A stretch of DNA of 54,909 nucleotides from Clostridia bacterium (GCA_026418695.1 JAOAAU010000105.1:1-54909), one strand, 5' to 3'; counted from the first letter of the stretch, positions 7,800-17,215 are shown. Notes: generated by a model from the sequence alone, not told the origin. Translations and numbers: made by a program.

Positions 7800-9659
7800 T
7801 TATTCTTCTTTTAACATCTTCTTAATCCGCTGAATACTGTCTGTGAGAATCTGATTTTGCTGTTCAATGGCTCGAATATAAAATTCCTTGACCTCTTCAT
7901 AACTTCCCAGACTCTGTGTCGCCAGGTCAACCTCCCTCTTGATAAGAAAGAAGTCCATCCCGATCAGATTGTTTAAGAGAAGCTTATAAACAGAGGAATC
8001 CAGAACACGATCCGTAAATTCTCCAACCTGATGCGCAATTTTGTTAAAGGCTCTACGATCTTTTGAAGGATGATAGATATCTCTTCGAATCATGTCCAAA
8101 AGCTTGAGTTGTTTACCGGATATTTCTTCAAGGGCACATAATTCCTTACAAAGCTTATGTTTATACTCAGACAGTTTATGAATCACTGTTTGAGCAAAAA
8201 ATCCCTCTTCATGAATTCCCTTTATTTGTGCTTCTATATCAGTTTTAGCCCAGCTACATTTCTGTATAGTATTTTGGAGTGATACATTTTGGGCATATTC
8301 TATGTTTAAGCCCCCTTCTGTCGCATTGAGTATTTCTACTTTCCCAGCCAATTTCTCGAAATACCCTTCGAACCAGTTTCTCATAGCTAGAAATGCTCGG
8401 CTGGTATAGACTTGGTTCCCCTTCTTGTCCTTTAGCGCGATATATCCTCTTTCCTCCAGGTTGTCTTCTCCAACAACCGTTCTTCCCTTCATTCCACCTG
8501 CGTATTCATGTCCGCCAGTAAACGCTAAATCCTGGCCAACCAGTATGATCGGGTTACACCCCATCTTATAAAGAATATCAAAACAGGTATTAGCAACAGA
8601 CGGGCCGCTGTAGAAAAGCTCAGATTCAATCCCAGCATATTGTAAAAAATCTGTGGTAAACGCATCGGCTGAATAATTCATGACAAATTTGGGTCCTTGA
8701 TAGTGTTCAAGAGAACCCGTTGCAACCTGATTTGAATATATGAAGTATATTCCTGTATTCTTTACTTTGCGGTGCCTTATGGCTTCTGCCTCTCCAGCAT
8801 CGATCCCCACCATGAAATGCGGTACTATTCCGTTCTCTTCTAGAATATTTACAGCTGTGCCTGCCGCCATGATTACACACTTGTCTGAAAGTTCTTTCAA
8901 CAAAGGAATATCGTTGATTAAGGACGGTCCTGCTGAAACAAGAATCCCTGGAATTCCCCTGAAACGTCCTGTCAGCCCCCCAGCGTTGGAAGCCTGCAAT
9001 AACTTTGAAGCATTTTTTATATCATTATGGATGAACAAATCACCAAAATGCCTTCTTGTTGCAATATCTACAGTAAAGTTTTCAATTTGTTTGATAAATT
9101 TATTTCTTAATTCATCCCAGTCGGCATGAAACATTTCCGCATACACTTCGAATGGTTGAAGCTGAGCTCCCTGCTGGGCAGTGTCCATATACACCCCGGA
9201 TAACCTGCTTAAGATCTCTCCGATCTCCTCATCCACCAGAATTTCGGACTTTGTGAGAATCAATTCAAGATTTCTTACCGAAAGGATTCTATAAAACAGA
9301 TCCATGTTCGGTTCTATAAGGATCACTTTTTTACCCGGAAAACTGGTCAGCAGAACCTCAAGATGAAACCCAAACCCGATTCCATATACAATATAAGTAC
9401 TATTGGTAGGATCAATATACTTGTCAATCCATTCATAAGACTGCTGGATAGGGTCTTCATGGTTGCAAATCAGATATTCCCTGCCACCGCTTACTACAAG
9501 CATGTTAATAATCAGTTCCTCCTGCTGTGCAAGAAGTATTTTTTCAACAGACTTGTTTTTAGATGTGTACTGTGATCTCATATAGGAAACAATTTTTTTA
9601 TATAGAGCTGGCTGATGTTTTTCGAGACACTGGAGATTCCTGTCCAATACTGGATTCAT
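7800..9659 (-). CDS. Maf-like motility accessory factor / DUF115 (MptE-like) glycosyltransferase-family protein
   Basis: 619 residues. The central region (about 205-400) carries the DUF115 signature: GIPGILVSAGPSL, VIMAAGTAVNIL, and HFMVGIDAGEAEA; later GQDLAFTGGHEYA. Proteins with this domain (Campylobacter/Clostridium Maf, Aeromonas Maf1) add nonulosonic-acid sugars to flagellin. The fold is related to 6-hydroxymethylpterin pyrophosphokinase MptE, so annotation as MptE-like is also seen. The N-terminal 200 residues include a Rossmann-like segment (YIVYGIGFGFHLEVLL). The ATG at 9659 has only a weak GAGAG ribosome-binding site. It is a single-gene unit with its own terminator and no flagellar or sugar-biosynthesis genes nearby, so flagellin as target is inferred from family only. 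Confidence 0.8.
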   Translation of the reverse strand: MNPVLDRNLQCLEKHQPALYKKIVSYMRSQYTSKNKSVEKILLAQQEELIINMLVVSGGREYLICNHEDPIQQSYEWIDKYIDPTNSTYIVYGIGFGFHLEVLLTSFPGKKVILIEPNMDLFYRILSVRNLELILTKSEILVDEEIGEILSRLSGVYMDTAQQGAQLQPFEVYAEMFHADWDELRNKFIKQIENFTVDIATRRHFGDLFIHNDIKNASKLLQASNAGGLTGRFRGIPGILVSAGPSLINDIPLLKELSDKCVIMAAGTAVNILEENGIVPHFMVGIDAGEAEAIRHRKVKNTGIYFIYSNQVATGSLEHYQGPKFVMNYSADAFTTDFLQYAGIESELFYSGPSVANTCFDILYKMGCNPIILVGQDLAFTGGHEYAGGMKGRTVVGEDNLEERGYIALKDKKGNQVYTSRAFLAMRNWFEGYFEKLAGKVEILNATEGGLNIEYAQNVSLQNTIQKCSWAKTDIEAQIKGIHEEGFFAQTVIHKLSEYKHKLCKELCALEEISGKQLKLLDMIRRDIYHPSKDRRAFNKIAHQVGEFTDRVLDSSVYKLLLNNLIGMDFFLIKREVDLATQSLGSYEEVKEFYIRAIEQQNQILTDSIQRIKKMLKEE

Positions 9660-9756
9660 CTAACGGTATCACTCTCTTCTATTTTATTAATTTGACTCTT
9701 TTCAAATATGAACGATTGCGTAGGTTTAGGGATATATGCATGAAATTATTAATTCT

Positions 9757-9785
9757 ATCTTAACAAATAAGATTCATATGTACAA
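9757..9785 (-). promoter_or_regulatory. Possible sigma-A promoter for the DUF115 gene
   Basis: On the minus strand TTGTAC (9785-9780), 17-base spacer, TAAGAT (9762-9757). Only moderate matches. No sigma-D (flagellar) promoter pattern was found in this leader. Confidence 0.35.
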
Positions 9786-9836
9786 GAAAATCTCCCACTC
9801 CCCATTTTATGAGAATGCAGTAAGAATTTACCCAAT

Positions 9837-9867
9837 GAAAAAGAGCAAGGAAGTAAGCTTGCTCTTT
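9837..9867 (-). terminator. nrdR terminator
   Basis: Ten-bp perfect stem AAAGAGCAAG (9840-9849) / CTTGCTCTTT (9858-9867), eight-base loop, five T on the minus strand. Confidence 0.85.
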
Positions 9868-9883
9868 CAAACACCATTATGAT

Positions 9884-10339
9884 TTATTTTTCATTTAGAA
9901 GCTTTCTCAACTCGTCCATAAAGGTATTGATGTCCTTGAACTGCCGGTAAACAGAGGCAAATCTTACATATGCCACTTCATCCATTTCCTTCAGCCGGGT
10001 CATCACCAGTTCTCCGATTTCCTGGGTGGTTACTTCTCTTTGAAGAGAATTGCATATCTGGCTTTCAATATCTGTGACCAGCTTTTCCAGGTCATTGATG
10101 GAAACAGGCCTTTTCTCACAGGCTCTCAGCAAGCCATTCAGCAGTCTTTCCCTGTCGAAAGGCTGTCTTGTCTTGTCTTTTTTTATTACCATCAGGGGCA
10201 GGCTTTCCACCTTCTCATAGGTTGTAAATCTCCGGGTACATTTTGAGCATTCCCTTCTTCTCCTGATGGCAGAAGCTTCATCGGTAGGCCTTGAGTCTAT
10301 GACCTTATCCTCGATAAATCCACAATACGGGCATTTCAT
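9884..10339 (-). CDS. nrdR: Transcriptional repressor NrdR
   Basis: 151 residues, the usual NrdR size. N-terminal zinc ribbon with CPYC at 3-6 and CSKC at about 31-34, followed by the RRFTTYE linker and an ATP-cone domain ([21 protein letters not shown] onward). NrdR senses dATP/ATP and represses ribonucleotide-reductase genes by binding paired NrdR boxes. ATG at 10339 follows GGGGG. It is located downstream of ylmC, a neighbourhood common in Clostridia, and is followed by its own terminator. I see no NrdR box pair in its upstream region. Confidence 0.95.
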   Translation of the reverse strand: MKCPYCGFIEDKVIDSRPTDEASAIRRRRECSKCTRRFTTYEKVESLPLMVIKKDKTRQPFDRERLLNGLLRACEKRPVSINDLEKLVTDIESQICNSLQREVTTQEIGELVMTRLKEMDEVAYVRFASVYRQFKDINTFMDELRKLLNEK

Positions 10340-10552
10340 CCATTCATCCCCCTAATTCCCCGTTTCTACGGTCTTCTCTTTTGTACAATTTTTAAAAAAC
10401 ATTTGATTACTCAACATATAGTATCGGACACTTATGGATATACTTTATACTGATTTATCCAAAACTGCAACAAACTTTTCTGTTTTCTTTCAATTTTGGT
10501 CAAAATCTCTCAATTTTACTTGATTTTATTTCCATACCTACCTGAATGATCC

Positions 10553-10813
10553 TCATTCAAAATACTTTCGTATATATCTTTCATCCATATCTACGAGGAT
10601 AATATCTTCGCCAATTTTCTTCACCTTTTCCCAGGGGATCACAAACTCACTGTCCTTTCCCAATAATCCAAAGAGCCTGCCCCCGCCTGGAATAATGATT
10701 GCTTCCAGCTTCCCATCCTCCATGTTGATTTCAACATCGCATACAAAGCCCAATCTTCTTCCGTCCGACATATTAATGACTTCCTTATCCCTGAATTCCG
10801 ACGAACGGGTCAT
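10553..10813 (-). CDS. ylmC: YlmC/YmxH family PRC-barrel sporulation protein
   Basis: 86 residues consisting of a single PRC-barrel domain: EFRDKEVINMSDGRRLGFVCDVEI... ending with IILVDMDERYIRKYFE. YlmC/YmxH proteins are small, conserved in spore formers and usually annotated as sporulation proteins; the molecular role is unknown. ATG at 10813 is preceded by GAGGTGGTGAAG. It lies after sigG and a terminator, so it may have its own promoter in 10820-10925. Confidence 0.85.
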   Translation of the reverse strand: MTRSSEFRDKEVINMSDGRRLGFVCDVEINMEDGKLEAIIIPGGGRLFGLLGKDSEFVIPWEKVKKIGEDIILVDMDERYIRKYFE

Positions 10814-10929
10814 AATTGCTTCACCACCTCAAACCGGTTATAGGTGATGGGTAACGGGTGATAACAAAAAGTTATAAACATCCAGTCCCCCACTCATATT
10901 AAATATATGCGCCGGATTTAAGGGGTATG

Positions 10930-10960
10930 AAAAAAACACCTTTCGGTGCGAATAAGGTGT
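10930..10960 (-). terminator. Probable sigG terminator
   Basis: Minus strand: ACACCTT (10960-10954) pairs with AAGGTGT (10942-10936), followed by a run of T. A nested CACC-GAAA-GGTG tetraloop hairpin is an alternative fold. About 117 bases after the sigG stop. Confidence 0.65.
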
Positions 10961-11076
10961 GAATAATGTATGGGGACACATCTCTCTGAATCCCGGGGAT
11001 TCCTTTTGCGTTGAGATGTTTCCCCAAATCCAATTCAAGTTGTTTTTAACCAATTACTGAATAGATATTTTACTAA

Positions 11077-11850
11077 TTATATAAACTTTCGCATATGCAT
11101 GAGCGCTGTTTTCTCCAGCCTTGAGACCTGAGCTTGAGATATTCCGATCTCTTCGGCAACCTCCATCTGGGTTCGGCCTTCGAAGAAGCGAAGATTGAGG
11201 ATCAGTTTTTCACGATCATTTAATTTCCGCATTGCTTCTTTTAAGGCAATAGTTTCCAACCAGTTTTCATCTATGTTCTTGTCGTCACTGACCTGATCCA
11301 TAACGAATATGGCATCTCCTCCGTCATGATAAACAGATTCGAAGAGTGAAATCGGATCCTGGATGGCATCGAGGGCAAAGACGATGTCTTCCTTTGCTAT
11401 TTTAAGTTCTTCTGCAATTTCATTGATGGTAGGTTCCTTCGAATTTTTATTGGTCAGCCTTTCTTTGGCCTGAAGAGCTTTATAGGCAATATCCCGTAGG
11501 GAACGGCTTACACGAATGGAGTTATTGTCTCTCAGATACCTCCGGATCTCCCCGATGATCATAGGAACAGCATACGTAGAAAACTTCACATTCTGACTCA
11601 CATCAAAGTTATCAATCGCTTTGATCAGCCCGATGCATCCAACCTGAAACAGGTCATCCACATACTCTCCCCGGTTATTGAATCTTTGAATGACACTTAG
11701 GACCAATCGCAGATTCCCTCTGATGAACTCCTCTCTTGCCGAGGTATCCCCTTTATGCATCCTATCAAAAAGTACTTTTTTCTGCTCATTTGTTAATACA
11801 GGTAATTTAGAAGTGTTGACACCGCAAATTTCAACTTTGTTGACAAGCAT
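11077..11850 (-). CDS. sigG: RNA polymerase sporulation sigma factor SigG
   Basis: 257 residues, sigma-70 family lacking region 1. The N terminus NKVEICGVNTSKLPVL is the near-invariant SigG hallmark (start of the Bacillus protein is almost identical). Region 2: GNLRLVLSVIQRFNNRGEYVDDLFQ and the FSTYAVPMIIGEIRR -10 recognition helix. Region 4.2: QMEVAEEIGISQAQVSRLE. SigG drives late forespore genes. The ATG at 11850 has GGGAGG with seven-base spacing; an upstream TTG adding MPGGFC lacks support. A sigma-F-like promoter precedes it, and sigE lies upstream. Confidence 0.97.
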   Translation of the reverse strand: MLVNKVEICGVNTSKLPVLTNEQKKVLFDRMHKGDTSAREEFIRGNLRLVLSVIQRFNNRGEYVDDLFQVGCIGLIKAIDNFDVSQNVKFSTYAVPMIIGEIRRYLRDNNSIRVSRSLRDIAYKALQAKERLTNKNSKEPTINEIAEELKIAKEDIVFALDAIQDPISLFESVYHDGGDAIFVMDQVSDDKNIDENWLETIALKEAMRKLNDREKLILNLRFFEGRTQMEVAEEIGISQAQVSRLEKTALMHMRKFI

Positions 11851-11885
11851 ACAAAAACCTCCCGGCAATATATTTACGTCAGTAA

Positions 11886-11914
11886 CATTATTGCCACGGA
11901 GGTTGTTTTTATAC
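11886..11914 (-). promoter_or_regulatory. Sigma-F-type promoter candidate of sigG
   Basis: Minus strand GTATA (11914-11910), 14-base spacer, GGCAATAATG (11895-11886). The elements match the sigma-F patterns GYWTA and GGnnAnAnTR. In Bacillus sigG (spoIIIG) is a sigma-F target, which fits. It sits 35 bases before the sigG start. Confidence 0.5.
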
Positions 11915-12071
11915 TGGAGGAAAAGACAATAAATTTTTTGAAAACGCCTTGACAGAAAGGCAACTAAGAAAGTAAAAAGAAGAATACTTAGGAATCAATT
12001 TATTTACATTATTACTATTATCCAGCCACTCTTCATTCTGCTTTCTTCATTATTCAGTATTTATTGCTTTG

Positions 12072-12803
12072 TCATACCATTCTGTTGATTTCCTTCTTCA
12101 GTCTGCTGATGATTCTTTTTTCCAACCGGGAGATATAGGATTGAGATATTCCCAGCATATCCGCGACTTCCTTCTGGGTTTTTTCAACACCATTGGTAAG
12201 GCCAAACCTCAATTCCATGATCTTTTTTTCCCGCGCAGAAAGCTTCTTCATTGCGGCACAGAGAAGTTCCTTATCCACTTCATCTTCAATGCTCCGATGA
12301 ATCAAATCGTTTTCTGTTCCAAGAATATCCGATAAAAGCAATTCATTGCCGTCCCAATCAATATTCAAAGGTTCATCGATAGAGATTTCAGCCTTAATTC
12401 TATTATTCCTTCTCAGATACATCAGTATTTCATTTTCAATGCATCTGGATGCATAAGTCGCCAGTTTGATATTTTTTGATGGATTAAAAGTATTAATAGC
12501 TTTGATGAGTCCTATAGCGCCGATTGAAATTAAATCTTCAACACCGACACCCGTGTTCTCAAACTTTCGTGCAATATATACGACAAGCCTCAGATTTCGC
12601 TCGATAAGCACCGTCTTAACTCCAAGTTCTGCGTTTTCAAGCTTATTAAGCAGGTAATTCTCCTCATCGTTTGAAAGCGGTGGCGGCAACGCTTCACTCC
12701 CCCCGATATAGTGTACCGGATGTCCTTTGTAAAGGTTGAGCTTACTGAGTATATGAATGTATTTGATTCTGAAAATCAAGCAAAGTTTTCTTAATAGATA
12801 CAT
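12072..12803 (-). CDS. sigE: RNA polymerase sporulation sigma factor SigE (pro-form)
   Basis: 243 residues. The first ~28 residues ([20 protein letters not shown]...) form the hydrophobic/basic pro-sequence that tethers pro-sigma-E to the membrane. It is followed by the conserved [14 protein letters not shown] around the SpoIIGA cleavage site. Sigma region 2 ([30 protein letters not shown]) and region 4.2 ([19 protein letters not shown]) are complete. SigE directs early mother-cell transcription. ATG at 12803 follows AAAGGTGA; a longer in-frame start would add 26 residues that do not belong to the family. spoIIGA is 113 bases upstream, sigG downstream. Confidence 0.97.
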   Translation of the reverse strand: MYLLRKLCLIFRIKYIHILSKLNLYKGHPVHYIGGSEALPPPLSNDEENYLLNKLENAELGVKTVLIERNLRLVVYIARKFENTGVGVEDLISIGAIGLIKAINTFNPSKNIKLATYASRCIENEILMYLRRNNRIKAEISIDEPLNIDWDGNELLLSDILGTENDLIHRSIEDEVDKELLCAAMKKLSAREKKIMELRFGLTNGVEKTQKEVADMLGISQSYISRLEKRIISRLKKEINRMV

Positions 12804-12916
12804 ATCTCCATCACCTTTCAAACTATAATGAGTGAAACTACTGATCCAGCCTTGATTTACTGCAGATAACGCAAGAAACACTTGCTAAGCATGACTAAAA
12901 AAGACGCCGATTCATT

Positions 12917-13828
12917 TTAAGCGGTCATTTCAGTCACCAATTCAGGACTTAACAGAGCTCTATATCTTTCATTTTTGGATAGAGACCTGTTATAAATACA
13001 GATGATAACATTTTCAACTCCTTTCCTTTCCTGATCCTCCCCAATTTCTATATAATCGGGCTTAAACCCGATCATCATCCCGTTTTCCTTTCCGATGGAT
13101 GTAAAGGGTATCAGCCTGAACCTTGAAAGCCATGTTGAGTTTGAAACAATGTCAGTAACGCTGATCAGGTCGTTTTCCTTTGACTCCAGGAAAATTCGCT
13201 GAATTTCATCCGGTAAAATGTCTTTGATGGCTTTAAACTCTGCAACAATCACCGGGGTATTGGTTAATGGATCATGAAGGGAGTTCCCCGTATCTACAAG
13301 TGCTGCTAACGCTATAATCTTGCTTTCAAATGCGATCCGAAGCGTCAGGAGTAATTTCTCTTTAATATGCCGTGATTGGATAATCTCCCAGAAAATTCGA
13401 ACGATAATGCCTACCATAATAATCGATAGTAAAAGTAATGTCCATTTGGACTGCCAAAAGATATACACAATTCCGTTTCGAACAAAGCTTCCCGTCTGAT
13501 TGAAATACATAAATGCAAAAGCAGCGCCGGCAAATATAAATGTGGATATATAAAAAATAGCAAGTGTCTTAAAAAATTGAAGCACTTTCTCCGGTGTAAA
13601 TGCAACTGCGATCATTACAAAAGACAGAATGATTTTTCCAAAGGCCGTATAGTAGAATTTGATGTTTGGAAAAAGGATCAATATAGCAACATAACAAGCG
13701 CCTACCAACGCTCCCATAAGCAATCGAAGGCTGGATGTTTTATTTTTAGAAAATTTTGCTGTAACCAAAAGAATAAGATAATTCATAACAACATTCTCTA
13801 AAAAGAGCACATCCAAATATATCTCCAC
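12917..13828 (-). CDS. spoIIGA: Sigma-E processing peptidase SpoIIGA
   Basis: 303 residues. The N-terminal half has five predicted membrane segments starting MEIYLDVLFLENVVMNYLILL. The C-terminal half carries the aspartic-protease motif ALVDTGNSL (catalytic Asp about residue 182) and the family segment 'LIPFTSIGKENGMMIGF'. In Bacillus this protein sits in the septal membrane and cleaves pro-sigma-E upon signalling by SpoIIR. Start is GTG at 13828 with AAGGAG eight bases upstream. Directly upstream of sigE, as in the spoIIG operon. Confidence 0.93.
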   Translation of the reverse strand: MEIYLDVLFLENVVMNYLILLVTAKFSKNKTSSLRLLMGALVGACYVAILILFPNIKFYYTAFGKIILSFVMIAVAFTPEKVLQFFKTLAIFYISTFIFAGAAFAFMYFNQTGSFVRNGIVYIFWQSKWTLLLLSIIMVGIIVRIFWEIIQSRHIKEKLLLTLRIAFESKIIALAALVDTGNSLHDPLTNTPVIVAEFKAIKDILPDEIQRIFLESKENDLISVTDIVSNSTWLSRFRLIPFTSIGKENGMMIGFKPDYIEIGEDQERKGVENVIICIYNRSLSKNERYRALLSPELVTEMTA

Positions 13829-13975
13829 CGTGAATACTCCTTAATCAGACAATCCCCTATTCTACGTATATTCATATGCCTGTATTTTTATGATTGAAAT
13901 TGAAGAACAGCCGCCATTTTAATGTATGCGAACCTGCTTTATCCGGAGGTTTTGTACGCATCCTTCACAAAGTTT

Positions 13976-14008
13976 ATTATAAATGGAAGGCTTCTATTTT
14001 TTTGTCAC
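13976..14008 (-). promoter_or_regulatory. Possible spoIIG-type promoter with long spacer
   Basis: Minus strand GTGACA (14008-14003), 21-base spacer, perfect TATAAT (13981-13976), about 150 bases before spoIIGA. The Bacillus spoIIG promoter is known for an abnormally long (22 bp) spacer activated by Spo0A~P. A TTTTGTC half-match to a Spo0A box overlaps the -35 on the plus strand, but the full TGTCGAA box is not present. Confidence 0.35.
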
Positions 14009-14040
14009 AACCCCGTGTAGAAAAAGAAAAATCGTATGAC

Positions 14041-14077
14041 AAAAAACACCGAGAAATCAACGATTTCCCGGTGTTTT
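14041..14077 (-). terminator. ftsZ (end of dcw cluster) terminator
   Basis: Sixteen-bp stem with one mismatch: 14043-14058 pairs with 14062-14077, three-base loop, six T on the minus strand. Strongest intrinsic terminator in the left half of the window. Confidence 0.9.
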
Positions 14078-14095
14078 AAAATTTAGACTGTTTTA

Positions 14096-15187
14096 TTATC
14101 TGAATTTGTTCCTTCTGAGGAAGGTTGGTATTTCAAGCTCATCACTTGGATTGATTGCGTTGGATGGCTTTTCAGCAGGTGCTGCGCCAGCGGGTGCCTT
14201 TTCAACCACTTTTTCAACCTTTTTAATGATCGGCCCCTTTTCAAATCCTGTTGCAATGACAGTGATAATCAATTCATCCTTGAGGTTTTCGTCAATAACA
14301 GCACCGAATATGATATTCGCATCCGGATCCGCTGACTTCTGTACCAATTCAGCTGCTGCATTTACCTCAAACAAACCGAGATCCAATCCGCCGGTAATAT
14401 TCAGCAATACGCCTCTAGCACCTTCAATGGATGTTTCCAGAAGCGGACTCTGGATCGCCTGTCTGGCAGCCTCTTCGGCTCTGTTTTCACCGGAAGCCCG
14501 TCCGATACCCATATGAGCCAACCCGGTATTCAACATAATGGTCTTGACATCTGCAAAGTCAAGGTTTACAAGACCTGGAACTGCAATCAAGTCAGAAATA
14601 CCCTGAACACCCTGTCTTAAAACGTCATCTGCAATTCTGAATGCATCTACGATGGAAGTTTTCTTTTCAGCCACCTGCAGAAGTCTGTCATTCGGAATGG
14701 TGACCAGTGTATCCACTGTATTTTTCAGGTTTTCTACGCCTCTCTCAGCATGCTGCATACGCTTTTTGCCTTCAAACATAAAAGGTTTTGTTACAACACC
14801 GACAGTGAGAATTCCCATATCCTTTGCGATCTGGGCAACAACAGGAGCAGCTCCGGTACCGGTACCTCCACCCATTCCGGCGGTGACAAAAACCATGTCA
14901 GCCCCCTTGATGGCCTGAGCAATCTCGTCCTTGCTTTCATTCGCTGCTTTTTCTCCAATTTCAGGATTTGCGCCTGCACCAAGACCTTTGGTAAGCTTGT
15001 CCCCGATTTGAATCTTTGTATTGGCTTTTGATAAGAACAATGCCTGTTTATCCGTATTTATTGCTATAAACTCAACTCCGCGCAACCCAGCTGCGATCAT
15101 TCTGTTAACAGCGTTATTTCCGCCGCCGCCGACACCAATTACTTTTATTTGTGCAAAATTCTCCATGTCGATATCAAATTCCAACAA
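14096..15187 (-). CDS. ftsZ: Cell division protein FtsZ
   Basis: 363 residues. Tubulin-like GTPase that polymerises into the Z ring. GTP-binding [13 protein letters not shown] at 18-30, tubulin signature GGGTGTG at 106-112, T7 loop with [11 protein letters not shown]. The C-terminal linker is short and ends [15 protein letters not shown], the conserved peptide that binds FtsA, SepF and other partners. Start is TTG at 15187 with AGGGGG upstream, giving MLEFDID as in other clostridial FtsZ; the internal ATG (codon 8) lacks a ribosome-binding site. 230 bases from ftsA, room for its own promoter; terminator 20 bases after the stop. Confidence 0.97.
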   Translation of the reverse strand: MLEFDIDMENFAQIKVIGVGGGGNNAVNRMIAAGLRGVEFIAINTDKQALFLSKANTKIQIGDKLTKGLGAGANPEIGEKAANESKDEIAQAIKGADMVFVTAGMGGGTGTGAAPVVAQIAKDMGILTVGVVTKPFMFEGKKRMQHAERGVENLKNTVDTLVTIPNDRLLQVAEKKTSIVDAFRIADDVLRQGVQGISDLIAVPGLVNLDFADVKTIMLNTGLAHMGIGRASGENRAEEAARQAIQSPLLETSIEGARGVLLNITGGLDLGLFEVNAAAELVQKSADPDANIIFGAVIDENLKDELIITVIATGFEKGPIIKKVEKVVEKAPAGAAPAEKPSNAINPSDELEIPTFLRRNKFR

Positions 15188-15417
15188 ACTAAGTCCCCCT
15201 TTATATGTATTACTTATCTTTTGTATGGACTAATTATTTTGTATCAATCATTTCTGCGATGAAATCGTCAATATCTGGTAAGTAAATTTATCTGGCAGCT
15301 TTTCAAAGCGGCGCTTCCATAAATTATGGATGACCCATTTTTACAAAGCTGGCATTAACTATCAAATATTATAAACCATAAAAGTATGAATGTACATCGA
15401 AAATTAGAACTATATTG

Positions 15418-16653
15418 TTAAAATAAGTTATTGAAAAGCTTGGAAATACGCTTAAATAAGCCCCATTCCTTCTTTACGGCTTTCTGCTTTATGTTTTTCA
15501 CATCACTTGACATATTATTTCCCTTGGCATTCACCGCGATGTACTTAACAATACCGGCCGCCGTGATATGCTCACTCTTTCCGATTCCAAGGCTTCTATT
15601 GGAAACTACGCGGACAGGAATGCCAAAAACTTCATTGGCCAGCTGGATGCAGCCATCAGCGTTGGTAATCCCTCCGCCGGCAAGAACTACTCCGGCAATA
15701 TTGCTGCTGTCAATACCATTGCTGGCTAGTAAGTCATTGATCAAAGTAAATATTTCATGTACCCGGGCTTCAATAATCTCAACCACTTCTGAAACCTTAA
15801 TACTCTTTTTTCTATTTTCATTGACATCAAAAACAGAGAATTCCTGATCGTTTTTTATAAGAGAAGTCAAAGCAAGTCCAAATTCTCGCTTCACCTTTTC
15901 AGCTTCTGAATATGGAATTTTAAGTCCAATAGATATGTCATTGGTAATATGATCTCCACCTACAGGAATAGAATCACATAAAACCAGCTTTTTGCTTTTA
16001 AATACTGAAACATCGGTGATTCCGCCGCCTACATCAATTAACAAAACACTCATTTCCTTTTCTTCCGGTGTAAGGACAACCTCACCGGTAGCAAGTGCTT
16101 CGACAACGAGACCATCTGTTTTAATCCCTGCACGCTCCATGCTTCTAACGATATTCTGAACAGAAGTAATTTTCCCGGCGACAACATCGGCATCCACTTC
16201 CATCTTTACGCCAACCATTCCAACGGGATCGATAATCTCGTCATATCCATCAATAATGTATTGTTTTGGAATAATATCTATGATTTGCCTGTCTTCCGGA
16301 ACAGAAACATTTCGTGCAGAGTAAAGGAGTCTCTCAACATCCTTGATCGTAATTTCACGGTTTTCATTGGAGACATTGATCCCTGTTCTATTATTGATTA
16401 CGGATACGTGAATCCCCGGGATGTTGGCATAAGCAGACCCAACCCGAAGACCAGCCATGGACTCAGCCTGTTCAACAGCCGCTTTAATGGAATTCGCAGT
16501 ACTATCCATATCAACGATGACCCCTTTTCTGACACCGTTGCAAGCTTCTGTTCCAACCCCCAGCACATTCAGCTGGTTGGCTTTGTCAATCCTGCCGATC
16601 AATGCACAAACCTTTGTTGTACCTATATCTATACCGACTACTATATCCTCCAA
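15418..16653 (-). CDS. ftsA: Cell division protein FtsA
   Basis: 411 residues, actin-like ATPase anchoring FtsZ to the membrane. Phosphate-1 motif VVGIDIGTTKVCALIG at the N terminus, 1C subdomain (IDIIPKQYIIDGYDEI), phosphate-2 LLIDVGGGITDVSVF, adenosine motif GVVLAGGGITNADG. The C terminus ends in the amphipathic, membrane-targeting KEWGLFKRISKLFNNLF. The most plausible start is TTG at 16653 with AGGGGG nine bases upstream, because it places the actin fold right at the N terminus; longer in-frame starts add 34 unrelated residues. Confidence 0.95.
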   Translation of the reverse strand: MEDIVVGIDIGTTKVCALIGRIDKANQLNVLGVGTEACNGVRKGVIVDMDSTANSIKAAVEQAESMAGLRVGSAYANIPGIHVSVINNRTGINVSNENREITIKDVERLLYSARNVSVPEDRQIIDIIPKQYIIDGYDEIIDPVGMVGVKMEVDADVVAGKITSVQNIVRSMERAGIKTDGLVVEALATGEVVLTPEEKEMSVLLIDVGGGITDVSVFKSKKLVLCDSIPVGGDHITNDISIGLKIPYSEAEKVKREFGLALTSLIKNDQEFSVFDVNENRKKSIKVSEVVEIIEARVHEIFTLINDLLASNGIDSSNIAGVVLAGGGITNADGCIQLANEVFGIPVRVVSNRSLGIGKSEHITAAGIVKYIAVNAKGNNMSSDVKNIKQKAVKKEWGLFKRISKLFNNLF

Positions 16654-16786
16654 ATGATTGAACCCCCTGAAAACAACACACGTACCCTTAAATACCCAAC
16701 ATAATGCAACTTGAAAATCAGAATTATTTGATCGACATAATCGCCGCAATCTCAAAATAATTCAACATTATTATACAAAATTCTAT

Positions 16787-17137
16787 CTATACTATATTAT
16801 CTTTTTTTGAGTATTTATTCAATAGAATTCTTCGAATAATTGCAAAATTTAAAAACAGTCGGTTACCAAAGGCAAAAATTGCCGCCAAATGGATTTGGAT
16901 GCCCAGTTTATCCCCGATATAGGCTAATCCTGCTGCCAGTAAGGCATTTCCAAAGAAACCAGATAAAAAGACTTTCAAGTCGAATTTTCCCTGAAGGGTT
17001 GCTGCAATCCCTCCGAAAACAGAATCCAGTGCAGCCAGCAATGCAACTGCTACATAATTTGAATACTGATATGGAATATTATAAGGAATCAGTGTCCCGA
17101 TCAGTATACCGATAATCAAACCTAACAAAGGAATCAT
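16787..17137 (-). CDS. sbp: Small basic protein (DUF1290) of the division cluster
   Basis: 116 residues with four hydrophobic segments (IPLLGLIIGILIGTL; VAVALLAALDSVFGG; FLSGFFGNALLAAGLAYIG; IHLAAIFAFGNRLFLNFAII) and a basic C-terminal tail. DUF1290 (Sbp) genes are found between ftsQ/divIB and ftsA/ftsZ in many Firmicutes; function is unknown. ATG at 17137 follows GGGGG with seven-base spacing; the longer frame with MNMQMNAQING is less likely. Membrane localisation is inferred from hydrophobicity. Confidence 0.88.
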   Translation of the reverse strand: MIPLLGLIIGILIGTLIPYNIPYQYSNYVAVALLAALDSVFGGIAATLQGKFDLKVFLSGFFGNALLAAGLAYIGDKLGIQIHLAAIFAFGNRLFLNFAIIRRILLNKYSKKDNIV

Positions 17138-17215
17138 GAAGGTACCCCCATTTATTTGTGCATTCATTTGCATATTCATTTATATTATATTTATTTTTTT
17201 AACAAAAAAACTAGG

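Noticed and set aside
10838..11053. 71-codon open frame on the minus strand between sigG and ylmC
   Set aside because: No ribosome-binding site, no recognisable protein, and it runs through the sigG terminator hairpin.
14106..14918. Long open frames antisense to ftsZ
   Set aside because: Products have no recognisable domain and lack ribosome-binding sites; they mirror codon bias of ftsZ.
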